64,000 bases of DNA from the NCBI RefSeq assembly GCF_040409815.1, contig NZ_CP099959.1, forward strand, positions 310,001 through 374,000, written 5' to 3'. The notes under the pieces are model-generated. The model was not told where the DNA came from. It worked only from the letters and a program-made list of their open reading frames with translations, and did not search any database. Shown in pieces: positions 48,142 through 60,600 of this stretch (within the stretch, counting starts at the first letter, position 1; every line of letters begins with the position of its first letter). Both the position numbers and the translations under genes were made by a program. The stretch is from Polynucleobacter sp. UK-FUSCHL-C3 (GTDB lineage: Bacteria; Pseudomonadota; Gammaproteobacteria; Burkholderiales; Burkholderiaceae).

Positions 48142-48330
48142 ATGTGGTTTTGGACTCTATATACATTATTGTGCTTAATAGCGGGTTTATTAGGTCGAAA
48201 CTCTCGTCTGGGAGTATGGGGAACTGCGGCACTCTCTTTCATTATCACCCCTGTAATTTCTTTGTTAATCCTGCTGCTGTTCGCTCCTGCAAATAAGTCT
48301 TCTGCCGTTGATGATAATTATTTGAATTAA
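48142..48330 (+). CDS. small membrane protein, 62 residues
   Basis: A short hydrophobic protein with two predicted membrane segments (about residues 3-17 and 28-48) and a polar C-terminal tail. A GGGAG-type ribosome binding site at 48131-48135 precedes the ATG at a suitable distance. It resembles generic small inner-membrane proteins and I do not recognise a family. It lies between the exporters and the SPFH gene. Confidence 0.55.
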   Translation: MWFWTLYTLLCLIAGLLGRNSRLGVWGTAALSFIITPVISLLILLLFAPANKSSAVDDNYLN

Positions 48331-48422
48331 AGCTAGAAGCTTACTTTTATGCAGCTAGAGCAATATCAAGTTACTTAGCAATAAATATTTTAACTAAGAA
48401 TAATATCGGCCAATACGACACT

Positions 48423-49262
48423 ATGATTAAGCAAGCATTGAATAAGATTGATTTGACCCTACATCGTCAACGCTTCCGCATAACTTTAACTTCCTTGGTA
48501 GTCGCATTTATTACTGTGTTGTGTTGGGAATTCATTACGGTGCCAATTTATGCAGGATACCAAGGTGTTTATTGGAGTCGTTTTTTTGGAGGCACTAAGA
48601 ATTGGATTATTACTGAAGGCACTGCCTTCAAGTTACCATGGGACCAAATTATTGTTTATGATGTTCGCTCTAATGTTTTTGAAGATACTACTGGATTTTT
48701 GACTAAAGATGGTTTGGTGATCTATGTTGGTTGGGTTTCACGTTTTGCAGTGATGCCAAACCGATTGCCAGAGTTACATCGCACTATAGGCCCTGATTAT
48801 GCTAGGGTTGTGGTTATTCCAGAAATTACTAATGCAATTAGATTAATTATCAGTCGCTTCACAGCTGAAGAAATCTACTCCACCATAGAGTGGACAATTC
48901 GAAAAGATTTTCAAAAAGAAATCAAAGAAACCGAACAAGAACTTCCAATTAATTATGAAGATGTATTTATTGTGAAGCTAGAACTTCCGGCTGATGTGAC
49001 AAAGGGCATAGAAAATAAAAAAGTTGCTGAACAAACTTTACAAACTTATGTCTATAAGTTGGCTTCACAAGAGCAGGAACGCAAACGTCAAGTGATTGAG
49101 GCTACTGGTATTAAAGAATTTGAAAAGATATCAGGGGTGTCTATATTGAAATGGCGTGGGCTTGCAGTTACTTCTGAGCTTGCCAGCTCTCCAAATAGCA
49201 AAATCATTATTATGGGTACTGGCGAAAAGTCTCTCCCCTTGCTATTAAATGCGGATAAATAG
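48423..49262 (+). CDS. SPFH/prohibitin-like membrane protein
   Basis: A 279-residue protein with one N-terminal membrane anchor (about residues 22-45) followed by a Band-7/SPFH-like domain (about 50-220: VPIYAGYQGVYWSRFFGG, VFEDTTGFLTKDGL) and a short charged helical stretch (KVAEQTLQTYVYKLASQEQERK). Such proteins oligomerise into membrane microdomain scaffolds. A PKS-linked role is not known to me; it might organise or protect the membrane where product is made or exported. It is followed by the AT-ER gene after a 54-bp gap. Confidence 0.75.
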   Translation: MIKQALNKIDLTLHRQRFRITLTSLVVAFITVLCWEFITVPIYAGYQGVYWSRFFGGTKNWIITEGTAFKLPWDQIIVYDVRSNVFEDTTGFLTKDGLVIYVGWVSRFAVMPNRLPELHRTIGPDYARVVVIPEITNAIRLIISRFTAEEIYSTIEWTIRKDFQKEIKETEQELPINYEDVFIVKLELPADVTKGIENKKVAEQTLQTYVYKLASQEQERKRQVIEATGIKEFEKISGVSILKWRGLAVTSELASSPNSKIIIMGTGEKSLPLLLNADK

Positions 49263-49303
49263 GTATTCTTATATTGCTTTCATTTAAGCTACTTATTCAT
49301 ATC

Positions 49304-49308
49304 AGGAG
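49304..49308 (+). promoter_or_regulatory. ribosome binding site pointing to an AUC start
   Basis: AGGAG ends eight bases before ATC at 49317, the first codon after an in-frame TAA at 49314-49316. The conserved AT-domain N-terminus begins at once after it, so this site decides the start of the AT-ER gene. Confidence 0.65.
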
Positions 49309-49316
49309 ATTTCTAA

Positions 49317-51620
49317 ATCAGGGCTATCATTTTCCCCGGACAAGGCGCCCAACGTTTAGGAATGGGAGAGGAATTATTTGACCAATTTTCGTCATTGGTA
49401 AAGTCTGCTGACGAAATTCTGGGCTATTCTCTCGCAGAATTATGTACAAACGGTCCGAATGAGCGATTGGTATCAACCTCCTTTACACAACCTGCAATAT
49501 ATGTAGTAACTGCATTATCCTTTTTAGACAAGCAACGCAATTCTTCTGCTCCTGATTATCTTTTAGGACATAGTGTTGCTGAATATGTTGCATTGTTCGC
49601 TTCCGGAGTGATTGATTTTGAAAGTGGTCTAAGGATTGTAAAAAAGCGCGGTGAACTAATGGGACAAGCAAAGGCCGGGGGAATGGCTGCAGTGCTTGGA
49701 CTCAAGGCGGATGAAGTTGCAAATGTACTCGAACAACATGCTGTTCAAAATGTCTTTATTGCAAACTTTAATACTCCTCACCAAATAGTTCTTTCAGGCC
49801 TGCGCGAAGAAGTTGAGGGAACAGAATCTTTATTTCTTAATAGTGGTGCAACTCACTTTAAGATGCTTCAGGTTGGGGGAGCCTTTCACACGCCATTGAT
49901 GGCTAATGCTCAAGAACAATTTCAAGAGTTTGTTCATCAATTTTCTTTCGCTCCACCTACAATTCCAGTGATATCTAACGTTACTTCACGTCCTCACGTA
50001 GCAGGCCACATTGCTGAGTTAATGGTTCAACAAATTACGGCTCCTGTTCGTTGGTCTGATAGCATAAGATACGTTCTGGCCAAAGGGGTAGGGGTAAATG
50101 ATTTCGAAGAAATTAGCCCAGCGATTATGCCAATCGTTAAGCCAATGGTCATTCGCACTAATGCTGAGGCGGGTCCTCTTGATTTAGCTATCCTTGCGCA
50201 AGAGGAACTTGCTACTACTCAAGATTCCCAAGTAGCCAATGAAAGAAGTTCAATTTCAAGTGTATATGATGCACGCTCTTTAGGTTCTGCAAGATTTTGT
50301 GAAGATTTTAATCTTAAGTATGCCTATTTAGCTGGCGGAATGTATCAAGGTATAGCATCAGTAGATATTGTTGTTCGAATGGCTAAAGCAGGGCTTATGG
50401 CTTTTTTTGGCACTGGCGGGCTAAAGATAGAGGATATTGAAAGTGCAATTCTCACTATTCAGTCGCGCATAGCTAATGGGTCACCTTATGGCGTTAACTT
50501 TATTGCCCACTCCAACTTTCCAGAGCTAGAAGAATCTTTGGTTGATCTTCTGCTTAAGCACCAAGTTAGAACTATTGAGGCTTCTGCATTTATGGAGGTG
50601 ACACCATCGCTCGTACGTTATCGAGCAAAGGGTCTTGTGCGTCAAAGCACCGGAAATATATTGGCGCTCAATAAGATTATTGCAAAAGTATCGCGTCCTG
50701 ATGTTGGTGCGCAATTCCTCTCGCCGGCACCTGATCGAATTATTAATAAGTTACTCGAAAGCAATATGATTGACCGCGAACAAGCTGAGCTTCTTAGCGG
50801 GGTCCCCATGGTGGATGCGCTCTGCGTAGAGTCTGATTCTGGTGGGCATACTGATCAGGGTATGCCATTTACTTTAGTTCCTGCCATGCTTCGAGTGCGT
50901 GACGAGTATCAACAGCGCTATCCAACTTTTGGTCCAATCTATGTAGGAGGAGCTGGTGGTATTGGAACTCCAGAAGCTGCTGCGGCTTTATTTGTTATGG
51001 GGGTTGACTTTATTCTGACTGGCTCTATCAACCAATGCACCATTGAGGCAGATACAAGCGATGTAGTAAAGGACTTACTGCAAGCGATGAATGTGTATGA
51101 CACTGATTATGCTCCCTCTGGCGAATTGTTTGAATTAGGCGCTAAAGTTCAAGTGCTTAAAAAGGGCTTATTCTTTCCGGCACGGGCAAATAAATTAGTC
51201 GCTTTATATCATCAATATGAGGGAATAGAGCAAATTGATTCACAGACTCGTCAACAGATAGAGGGACGCTATTTCAAACGCTCTTTTGATGATGTTTTTA
51301 GTGAAGTACGAAGTGCTTATCCTTCAGCGGAGATTGAACGAGCCGAACGTTTGCCTAAGCACAGAATGGCTTTAATATTTAAACGATATTTTAAGGATGC
51401 GACTCGTTGGGCCTTGACAGGGAATCTTGAACATAAGGTAGACTTTCAAATTCACTGTGGGCCAGCATTGGGAGCCTTTAATCAATGGATAGCTGGAGGA
51501 CCATTGATTGATTGGCGTGAACGTCATGTTGATGATATTGCTTCTTTACTAATGCAAGAAACTGCCGCTCTGCTTAATAAACGTTTTTTATTAATGCATC
51601 AGCCCCGAGTTTCTCATTAA
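49317..51620 (+). CDS. trans-acting acyltransferase fused to PfaD-like enoyl reductase
   Basis: A protein of about 767 residues. The N-terminal acyltransferase (residues 1 to about 295) has FPGQGAQ, the active-site serine in GHSVAE (S86), and AFHTPLM (H191), the form associated with malonyl-CoA selectivity. The C-terminal half (from about 310) is an FMN-dependent PfaD-type enoyl reductase with LAGGMYQGIASVD and IYVGGAGGIGTPEAAAALF. This AT-ER fusion is a hallmark of trans-AT PKS clusters. The first ATG (49362) would remove the conserved FPGQGAQ strand; the reading frame upstream is open only back to a TAA at 49314, leaving ATC at 49317, with AGGAG eight bases before, as the best start. Confidence 0.9.
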   Translation: MRAIIFPGQGAQRLGMGEELFDQFSSLVKSADEILGYSLAELCTNGPNERLVSTSFTQPAIYVVTALSFLDKQRNSSAPDYLLGHSVAEYVALFASGVIDFESGLRIVKKRGELMGQAKAGGMAAVLGLKADEVANVLEQHAVQNVFIANFNTPHQIVLSGLREEVEGTESLFLNSGATHFKMLQVGGAFHTPLMANAQEQFQEFVHQFSFAPPTIPVISNVTSRPHVAGHIAELMVQQITAPVRWSDSIRYVLAKGVGVNDFEEISPAIMPIVKPMVIRTNAEAGPLDLAILAQEELATTQDSQVANERSSISSVYDARSLGSARFCEDFNLKYAYLAGGMYQGIASVDIVVRMAKAGLMAFFGTGGLKIEDIESAILTIQSRIANGSPYGVNFIAHSNFPELEESLVDLLLKHQVRTIEASAFMEVTPSLVRYRAKGLVRQSTGNILALNKIIAKVSRPDVGAQFLSPAPDRIINKLLESNMIDREQAELLSGVPMVDALCVESDSGGHTDQGMPFTLVPAMLRVRDEYQQRYPTFGPIYVGGAGGIGTPEAAAALFVMGVDFILTGSINQCTIEADTSDVVKDLLQAMNVYDTDYAPSGELFELGAKVQVLKKGLFFPARANKLVALYHQYEGIEQIDSQTRQQIEGRYFKRSFDDVFSEVRSAYPSAEIERAERLPKHRMALIFKRYFKDATRWALTGNLEHKVDFQIHCGPALGAFNQWIAGGPLIDWRERHVDDIASLLMQETAALLNKRFLLMHQPRVSH

Positions 51621-51635
51621 AACTCACGTAGAAAT

Positions 51636-54600
51636 ATGTCACGCATATACTTAGATGAAGAAGATATTGCCATCATTGGCGCAAGTGTTCGACTTCCCCA
51701 GGCCGATTCACTTGATACATTCTGGACGCATTTAGCTAAAGGTAATTCGCTAATTACTAAAGTTCCTCGGGAACGATGGAGTGCCGAAGAGTTATTTGGT
51801 AACCCATCAAAGGGTAATAAGACTAATAGTATTTGGGGTGGATTTCTTCCTGACGCCGATTGCTTTGATGCGGAATTTTTTAATATATCTCCGCGTGAGG
51901 CGGTTTGGATGGATCCGCAACAACGATTTAGTTTGGAATTAGCATGGAAGGCCATTGAAGATGCTGGCTATTGTCCAAGTTCATTAGCTGGATCTCGAAC
52001 TGGTGTTTATATGGGGGTTTGTCATTGGGATTATGCTGAGCTGATTGAAAAAAATCTTTCGCATGTGGATGCATATACTCCAACAGGCATAGCTTTTTCA
52101 ATTATTGCGAATAGGATATCTCATTTTTTCGATTTTCATGGGCCTAGTATTGTCAACGATACAGCCTGTGCGGCTTCAATGATGTCTATTTATGAAGCAG
52201 TAAATGCCCTAAAGTCTGGTCAATGCGATCTTGCTTTGGCTGGTGGAGTGAATTTGATTTGGTCTCCAAATCATTTCATTTCCTTCTCAAAAAGTGGAAT
52301 GCTATCTAAAACAGGAAGTAGTAAAGCATTTGATCAGCAGGCCGATGGTTACGTACGCGGTGAGGGTGGGGCAATGTTGCTGCTGAAAAAGGCTAAACAG
52401 GCTCGTTCAGATGGTGATCCAATATATGCGACCATTAGAGGTATAGGAAGTAATCACGGTGGGAAAACAAATTCACTAACAATAACTAATCCTGTTGCAC
52501 AGGCTTCGTTAATTTCTGAAGTTTACCGTAATGCAGGAATTGACCCAGGTAGTGTTACTTATATTGAAGCCCATGGAACAGGAACTCCACTTGGGGATCC
52601 AATTGAAATTGCGGGACTAAAGCAGGCGTTTTCAATACTCCATAAAGAGAATGGTAGTGAGCCAATTGAGGGTAGTTGTGGAGTGGGATCAGTCAAGACA
52701 AATGTTGGGCATCTTGAAGGTGCTGCTGGAGTAATTGGAGTTATTAAAGTTCTTGCAGCAATGCGTCATGATGCTTTGCCAGGCAATGTTGGCTTCTCAG
52801 AGATAAATACATTAATTGATTTGAAAGGTACCCCCTTTAGAGTTCAAAGTGAACTAACAAAATGGGTTCAAGAACCTGGAAAAATACGTCGCGCAGGAGT
52901 GAGCGCTTTTGGTTTTGGTGGAAGCAATGCCCATGTATTGCTAGAAGAAGCGCTTGAAATAAATAACTCTAAACATGAAGATAAGTTATTCAACAGTACC
53001 GCTCCATTATTAATCCCATTATCCGCTCTTAATGATGAGCGCTTAAAAGCCTATGCCAAAGAATTATTGGCTTTTATACAAAACCAGCCAAAACTCTCGC
53101 CAATATTCAATTTGGCTTACACCATGCAGGTTGCTCGCAAGCAAATGGATTGCCGCATCATATTTAATGTAGAAAATTTGGACGAGTTGTGCGAGGCTCT
53201 GCACTCTTTCATTGATGGTATTGAGGATGTGCGTGTTTTTACTCAGGGAGATATTGTTAATACTGGCAGTATCCACAACGAAATTATTGTCAATTGGTTA
53301 AATGGGAAATCGGTAGATTGGAATGCTTTATATAGCGATCAGCGTCCTGGGCGTATACATGCACCAACTTATCCATTTGAGCGAAAAAGATATTGGATGG
53401 ATCTATCTCAAGGTGTACGCGATGAGCAATTTGCAATACATCCTTTATTGCATCGTAATGAGTCACGACTTAATGAGCAGCGTTATCGATCAAGCTTTAT
53501 TGGCCATGAATTCTTTTGGCAGGAACATCAAGTTAGCTCATTACAAGTGCTACCGGGAGTAGTTTATTTAGAAATGGCTCGTGCAGCTTATGAATATGCA
53601 GAGAAGCTAAAACCGGGAACAAAGATCAATTTTGATAATGTTGTATGGACTAAGCCAATTATTGCTGGCACCAGTCCAGTACATGTAGATATTCTGATAG
53701 ATAAAAAAGATCAGCATGAAACATCTTTTCAAATTATGGAGACAAGTAACCAGTTCCAGAATTTGCCAAATGTCCAAGGGAGGGTATCGATTCGTTTAGA
53801 TGAAAATACACCGACTTTGATTGAGATCGATAGCCTGCGCATTTCTTCTAATAAAATTATTGAATCTAGTGAACTGTATAGTCGACTGCGATCTAGTGGT
53901 GTACATCATGGAGCTACATTTCAAATAGTAAATAAGTTATATCGCGGCGAAAACTTTATCTTGGCTAACCTCAGGTTGCCTAGAAATTTACATAATTCTT
54001 TAGATAAATATTACCTTCATCCTATGTTGCTAGATGCGGCAATTCAGGCATGGATATGTTTTGATGACGAATCACCTTCCTCTCCTGTTGTGCCTTTTGC
54101 ATGTAGGCATATAGAGGTACATGCTCCATGTGAAAGCATTATGTGGGCAGTGGTTAGGCAAAGTACTACTGCTTTATCTAATCCAAAATTAAAACATTTT
54201 GATATTGACATATGTAGTAGCAGTGGCGTGGTATGTTTACGCTTTAAAGATCTTGCTTTACGCGTAATGAGCGATGTTACTGTAGCTGAAACGCTTCTTT
54301 TCTCTAAAAGTGAATGGAAAGAGCGTCCTTTAATTAGCGATATAACTCTAGTCATAGATCGTGAGACAAGTGTTTTTCTTGCAGGCTTTTCTCCTGATAT
54401 TGTGGATCAAGTTTTAGAAAAGAGTCATATATCAGCCGTCATCTTGAAATATGACTTGAATATACCCATGGCCAATTTAGTCGAGACATGGTTTATTACT
54501 CTTATAGATAGATTGCGCGATGCAATTCGTTTGAAGCCAAAATTGAACCAATATTTTATGGTATTGGTAAATGATTCTGTAGCTGAATATTTATCCGCTC

Positions 54601-57600
54601 CCCTCTTGGCTTTATTGAAGACTGTAGCGCTTGAAAATCCTAAATTTAGCGGCTCAGTAATAACATTACAGGGCCACTCTAATGTAGTGCGCATCAATGA
54701 TGTTATCGAAAGTGAGAGCAAATTTGGTAATGGACTGACTCAGATTCGATATGATGAAGATAAGACTCGCTATGCTTGTACGCAAGCGTTTTTTGTTCCA
54801 GAAAAAAAGTCCTCATCTATACTTCTTGACGGGGACGGAGCTTATTGGATAACGGGTGGAGGAGGTGGACTGGGACTACATTTTATAGAAAGTTTAGTCT
54901 CAGCTGGTGCGACTAAAATAGTTTTGAGTGGTCGCAACTCTTCGATGACATCAAGAGTTATAGATGAATTAGACGTCTATAGAGCAAAAGGAGTTAGGGT
55001 TGACTATCTTTCCTGTGACATCACTAAATACGAAGAGGTTCAGAATGTAACTCAGTGGATCGAGGCAAATATTGGCCCTCTGAAGGGTGTGCTACATGCT
55101 GCCGGGGTATTGAGAGATAGCTATATTCTAAAAAAGAATAATGATGAAATAAGCAAAGTATTTGCACCCAAGGTTACCGGTCTTATCAATCTAGATCAAG
55201 CCACAAAAGCAATAGACCTTGATTTCCTATTATGTTGTTCATCCATTGCCAGTGTTTTCGGAAATGCTGGTCAAGCTGATTATGCTGCAGCCAATGCTTT
55301 TATGGCGAGCTTTCTTGAGAGTCGTCAAGCCTTGGTAAAGTCTGGACAGAGAAGTGGCGCCAGTATTTCTATTGCTTGGCCACTATGGAAAGATGGGGGG
55401 ATGCAAGTGGATCAAGCATCCCTAATTACTCTGCATCATCATTTCGGTACTGTGCCGATGCCTACCTATGAGGGTATTAAGGCATTCGAGCAGATTCTAA
55501 ATAGTAGGGTCACAACTCCAATAACAGTCTATTACGGAGTTACTGAGAAAATTTCAAACCTTTTATCTCAAAATGATTTGGGACTAACTCAACTAGAGGA
55601 TCAGCCAATTGTTGTAGGTAGTCCACCCAATAAGCATGAGCTAGCACTCAATCTTTTTCCGTTGACAGTGACCTTCCTGAAAGAAACTCTTGCTGATCTA
55701 ATACAAATGGATCCAGTCAAAATTAGATCAAATCGAAAGCTTGAGGAGTATGGACTTGACTCGATCATTATTGTAGAAATGACCAATAAGCTTGAGGAGT
55801 CTTTGGGACCGCTATCTAAAACCCTCTTTTTTGAATATGTAGATTTAGATAGTGTGGCCACTTATTTAATTGAAGAGCATGGCCCAGCTCTACAGAATCT
55901 TTTAATAAATGAACAATTTATACCCCTAGAAGAAGTCATCAATAAATCGAAAGATGAAATACTAAATTTTTCGTCCGCTGATGACATGGTTCTTGAAGAA
56001 AAAAAAGTCAATGATGATACCCATGATATTGCAATCATAGGGTTGTCGTTACGAGTAGCTAAGGCTGATGATCAAAATGCATTTTGGGAGATGCTGTCAA
56101 AAGGGCAGCATGGATTCGAAAAATACCCTGAGCAACGTTGGGATCATGAGAAATTACTATATCCCGAACGAGATGTGCTTGGAAAATCAGTAGCTCAAAC
56201 TGGCGCTTTTCTGAACGGAGTTGATGAGTTTGATCCAAGATATTTCCGAATATCTCAATCTGAAGCAGAGCTTATGTCACCAGAGGTTCGACTCTTTCTG
56301 CAAAGTGCTGTTGAGGCTTTTGAAGATGCAGGTTATTCGCGCGAAACTATGCTCTCTAAATATGGTGGGGATGTTGCTGTAATAGTTGGATCTATGACCA
56401 ATGAATATGATTTATTTGGTTTTCAGAATATGTTAATGCGTGGCTCTTTAGCAAGTGGGAGTTACACAGGAACAGTTCCTAATATGGTTTCATATTTTTA
56501 TGGGTTTACCGGACCATCCTATTTTCTAGATACCATGTGTTCTGCATCAGCTACTTGTGTTCATGAGGCAGTTCATATGTTGCGTGCTGGGCGCTGCAAG
56601 ATGGCACTCGCAGGAGGTGTCAGCCTGCTATTGCATCCACAGAAACTGATTGCAACATCCCAAGAGCATTTCACAACAAAAACTGCTGAAGTTATTAGAG
56701 GTTATGGGGTAGGAGCAGATGGGACTATCCTCGGTGAGGGTGTGGGCGCAATAGTATTAAAAACTTTGGCTGATGCCAAGCGTGATAACGACCATATTTA
56801 TGCGATCATCAAGGGAACTGGCATTAGTAATGCAGGCGTTCGTAATGGTTTCACTGTTCCAAACCCTAATCAACAAGCAAGGGCAATTCAAGAAGCTCTC
56901 GATGATGCAGGAGTTGATCCACGTTCGATTGGATATATTGAGGGCCACGGCTCAGGAACTGCGCTAGGCGATCCAATTGAGATTAAGGCACTTACCCAGG
57001 TTTACTCAAAATATTCCTCAGATCTACAGTTTTGCCCAATTGGTACTGTTAAATCAAACATTGCTCATCTCTTAGGCGCCTCTGGGTTGGCGGGTATAGC
57101 TAAGGTATTAATGCAAATTAAGCATGAGCAGTTGGCACCTTCCTTGCATGCCGAAGTTCTCAACCCAAATATACCATTTGCAAAAACTCCTTTTTATGTT
57201 CAACGTGAACTTACAACCTGGAAAAGACTGAAAGATTCTGCTGGACTGCCAATACCAAGACGGGCTGGTGTTACTTCAATTGGTGCGGGTGGAATGAATT
57301 CTCATATTATCCTAGAGGAGTACTTAGACACTACAGTCAGTAAGACTGTAGTAGATAAGCCTGAGTTATTAGTATTCTCGGCAATGACACCTTTAGCGTT
57401 GCAGAATTCAATTGAACGTTTGCATGCTCAAATGTTGGATGAACCTTCGCTTGAGCTTTCTAACATCGCATTTACTCTGCAGGTAGGGAAGAATGAGCTA
57501 CCCTGTCGCTTGGCAATCATATGCGATAGCCGGAGTTCATTGTTATCAACTTTGCAGAAGTATTCTGTAGAGGCACCACAGAATGGAACGTGCCTATATT

Positions 57601-60600
57601 ATGTTCCAACAATTTTAGAGTCTGACTTTATTGTTGACCCTGAATTGGTAGCTAAAGCAATTAGTACAAAAGATCTTGATCGATTAGCGCAATATTGGGT
57701 TAATGGAATAAAAATTGATTGGTTTCAATTTCATCTAAAAGATCAGCCAAAACGCGTTTCACTACCATCCTATCCATTTGAAAAAATTCGTTGTTGGTAC
57801 GAGTTATATCCTGATGCGCCTTCAGTAACTCACCCTTTAGGTAGTAAATTAAAGCTGCATCCATTTATTGGGATGAATAATTCTGATCTTTCTGGGATGC
57901 GCTATACAACTGAAATATATTTGAATGAAATGCTTGATTACGCCTATAAGATAGGGCGAAATCAAAGCGTATTGCCATTAGTGCTGCCTGAAATATTTAT
58001 GGCGGCGATACAGATCGCAGGTTTCAATTCATCTTCAGTAATGAGTGGCTTAAGAGTCTTACAAGTGCCTCGTTGGGAGGATATTTCTCGTTTAGAGATT
58101 CAAGTTAAATTGTTGGATGAAAATACTATAGATATAGTTCTTAATGCAAGTGACCAAGGTGATAAATGGTATCCACTGGCCTATGCTAAAGCAAGTAAGC
58201 AAAAAAATACTGTAAAAATAGATCCTATTTCTATAGAGCTAACTCGTTCCGGCACAAAAATAATAGAGCGAGAAGCATGGTATGCAGGCTTAGCAGATGT
58301 GGGCATGCATTTTGACCCTTTTCTTGAAGTATTGAAATGTGCTTATATGCATCAAGATGGATCAGTTTTTTGCGAATTAATGCCATCCTTTTTACAGCAA
58401 GATTATTCTAAAGCCAACATTCGATTACCTTCATATTTACTTGGCGTTGCATACCAAAGTATTATTTTGAGCATGCCGCAAGGTGCCACATTAGCACTCG
58501 ATGAGATTGCAAGAGTGCTCGTATTTGATTCTGAAGCTAAGTATGTTTTAGTAAAATTAGGTAAAAGTCAAGAATATAGAGACATTCTATTCGTTGACGA
58601 GCATGGTGATATATCAGCAATTCTGGAAGATGTAAAAATGCTTCCAGCTCATCAGATTGGACAGTTGTCCAGGCAGCAGGAATTCTCTCTTCCTGTAAAG
58701 CAATTTAGTCCCTCGACTTCTGACTCTTTGAACGATGGGGTACCTCTAATAGCTGATGATTCTAAACAGCTAGAGCTTGAATTGCGTGATGTAGTAGCAA
58801 GGCTATTAAAATTTCCAGTAACAGAGGTTAGCGCGCGCACACATTTTTTTGATCTTGGCTTCGACTCAATATCACTTACACGACTTGCGACAGAAATAAA
58901 TACTATTTATGGGACCTCGCTTAACCCATCTATTTTTTTTGAATATGAAGATATTCAAGCATTAAGCTCACATTTAAGGGTGCGTTATGCAGTGAACTCC
59001 AAGAATGCAATAGTTCCTGCTGGGATCAAAGAATCCAATCTAATAAATAATCAATTATCTAAACATGAACAATATTTAGAGGAGGTTGATCAAAGCTCAA
59101 AAACTGAGGCAGCCTCGAGTGCACCAATAGCTATTATTGGAATGTCAGCACGCTTGCCTGGAGCAAATACACCGCAAGAGTTTTTCAATCACCTTTTAGC
59201 AGGTCACGATCTCGTCGGAAATCTACCGTTTGAGCGTTACTCAGAGCCCTATCTTAAGCGTATTCTCAGCGCAGAATTTCCGCAATTCGGAGCCTTTCTT
59301 CAAGATATAGATTCTTTTGATGCGGAGTATTTCAATATTTCGCCGCACGAAGCTCAGCGAATGGATCCGCAGCAAAGGTTAATGCTTGAAACAGCAGTGC
59401 ATGCTCTTGAAGATGCAGGCTATGCACCAGAACAATTGCCATCAGATACTGGTGTTTTTATAGGTGTTAGTGGACATGATTACGCCTCACTACTGCAGGC
59501 TTATGGAATTGAGACGGATGGCTTTGTAGCAACTGGGAATTCACTTGCAATGGTTGCCAATAGAATTTCTTATAAATTGAATATTCATGGTCCAAGTCAG
59601 GCAATAGATACTGCTTGTTCTAGCTCTTTAGTGGCTATTCTTCGAGCAGTAGAATCCATTCGCTCTGGGCAATGTAGTGCTGCAATAGTTGGCGCAGTTA
59701 ATCTTGCTTTAAGTCTCGAAGGTTTTGAGGGCCCTTACAAAGCTGGAATGCTTAGTCCTACAGGACGATGCCATTCATTTTCATCCAAGGCAGATGGTTA
59801 TGTACGTGGTGAAGGAGTAGTTGCGCTGCTAATAAAGCCTTTGCATTTGGCAGAGCGGGATGGTGATCAAATTATAGGCGTTCTACTAGGGGGAGCTGAG
59901 AACCATGGCGGTCATGCAGGCTCATTAACTGCTCCTAATACCCATGCTCAGGCCGACTTAATTAAAAGGGCTATGGCTGGTATTGATCCAACTACTATTG
60001 GATATATTGAGACCCATGGTACCGGTACGATTCTTGGGGACCCAGTTGAAATTAATGGGTTACAACAGGCCTATCGTAGCTTGATGAGTTCAAATCGAAC
60101 AATTGCGCCTAGTATTGGGCTTGGCTCAGTCAAGTCTAATATTGGTCACTTAGAGGCTGCCGCTGGTCTTGCTGGTGTAGTTAAAGTATTGATGGCAATG
60201 CGGGCCGGTGAATTACCAGCCACTCTCCATTGTGAAGAGATAAACCCCCATATTTCTCTAGAAGGCAGCCCATTTTATTTTGTAAAAGCTCGACAAGAAT
60301 GGCCGCGTAATCTTGATAATGAAAAAAAGATAGTATTTAGACGGGCTGCAGTGAGTAGTTTTGGATTTGGGGGAAGTAATGCACATTTAATTCTAGAAGA
60401 GTATCCCATCAAAGAGGGTTTTCGTCGCCAAGCTCTCCCGTTACATCGTTTTTCTAAAACGCGTTTTTGGATACCTAATCTAAATTTATCTGAAGAAACG
60501 GTGATGCTTAAACCAGAATGGGTATTGTCACCACTCTCCAGAAATGTATTTACATCTCCAAACCTGCACATTATTTTCCCTTGTGAAATTTCAATTCCAA

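Noticed and set aside
49362..49364. ATG at 49362 as the start of the AT-ER protein
   Set aside because: It would delete the conserved FPGQGAQ strand of the acyltransferase, and it has no Shine-Dalgarno sequence at proper spacing.
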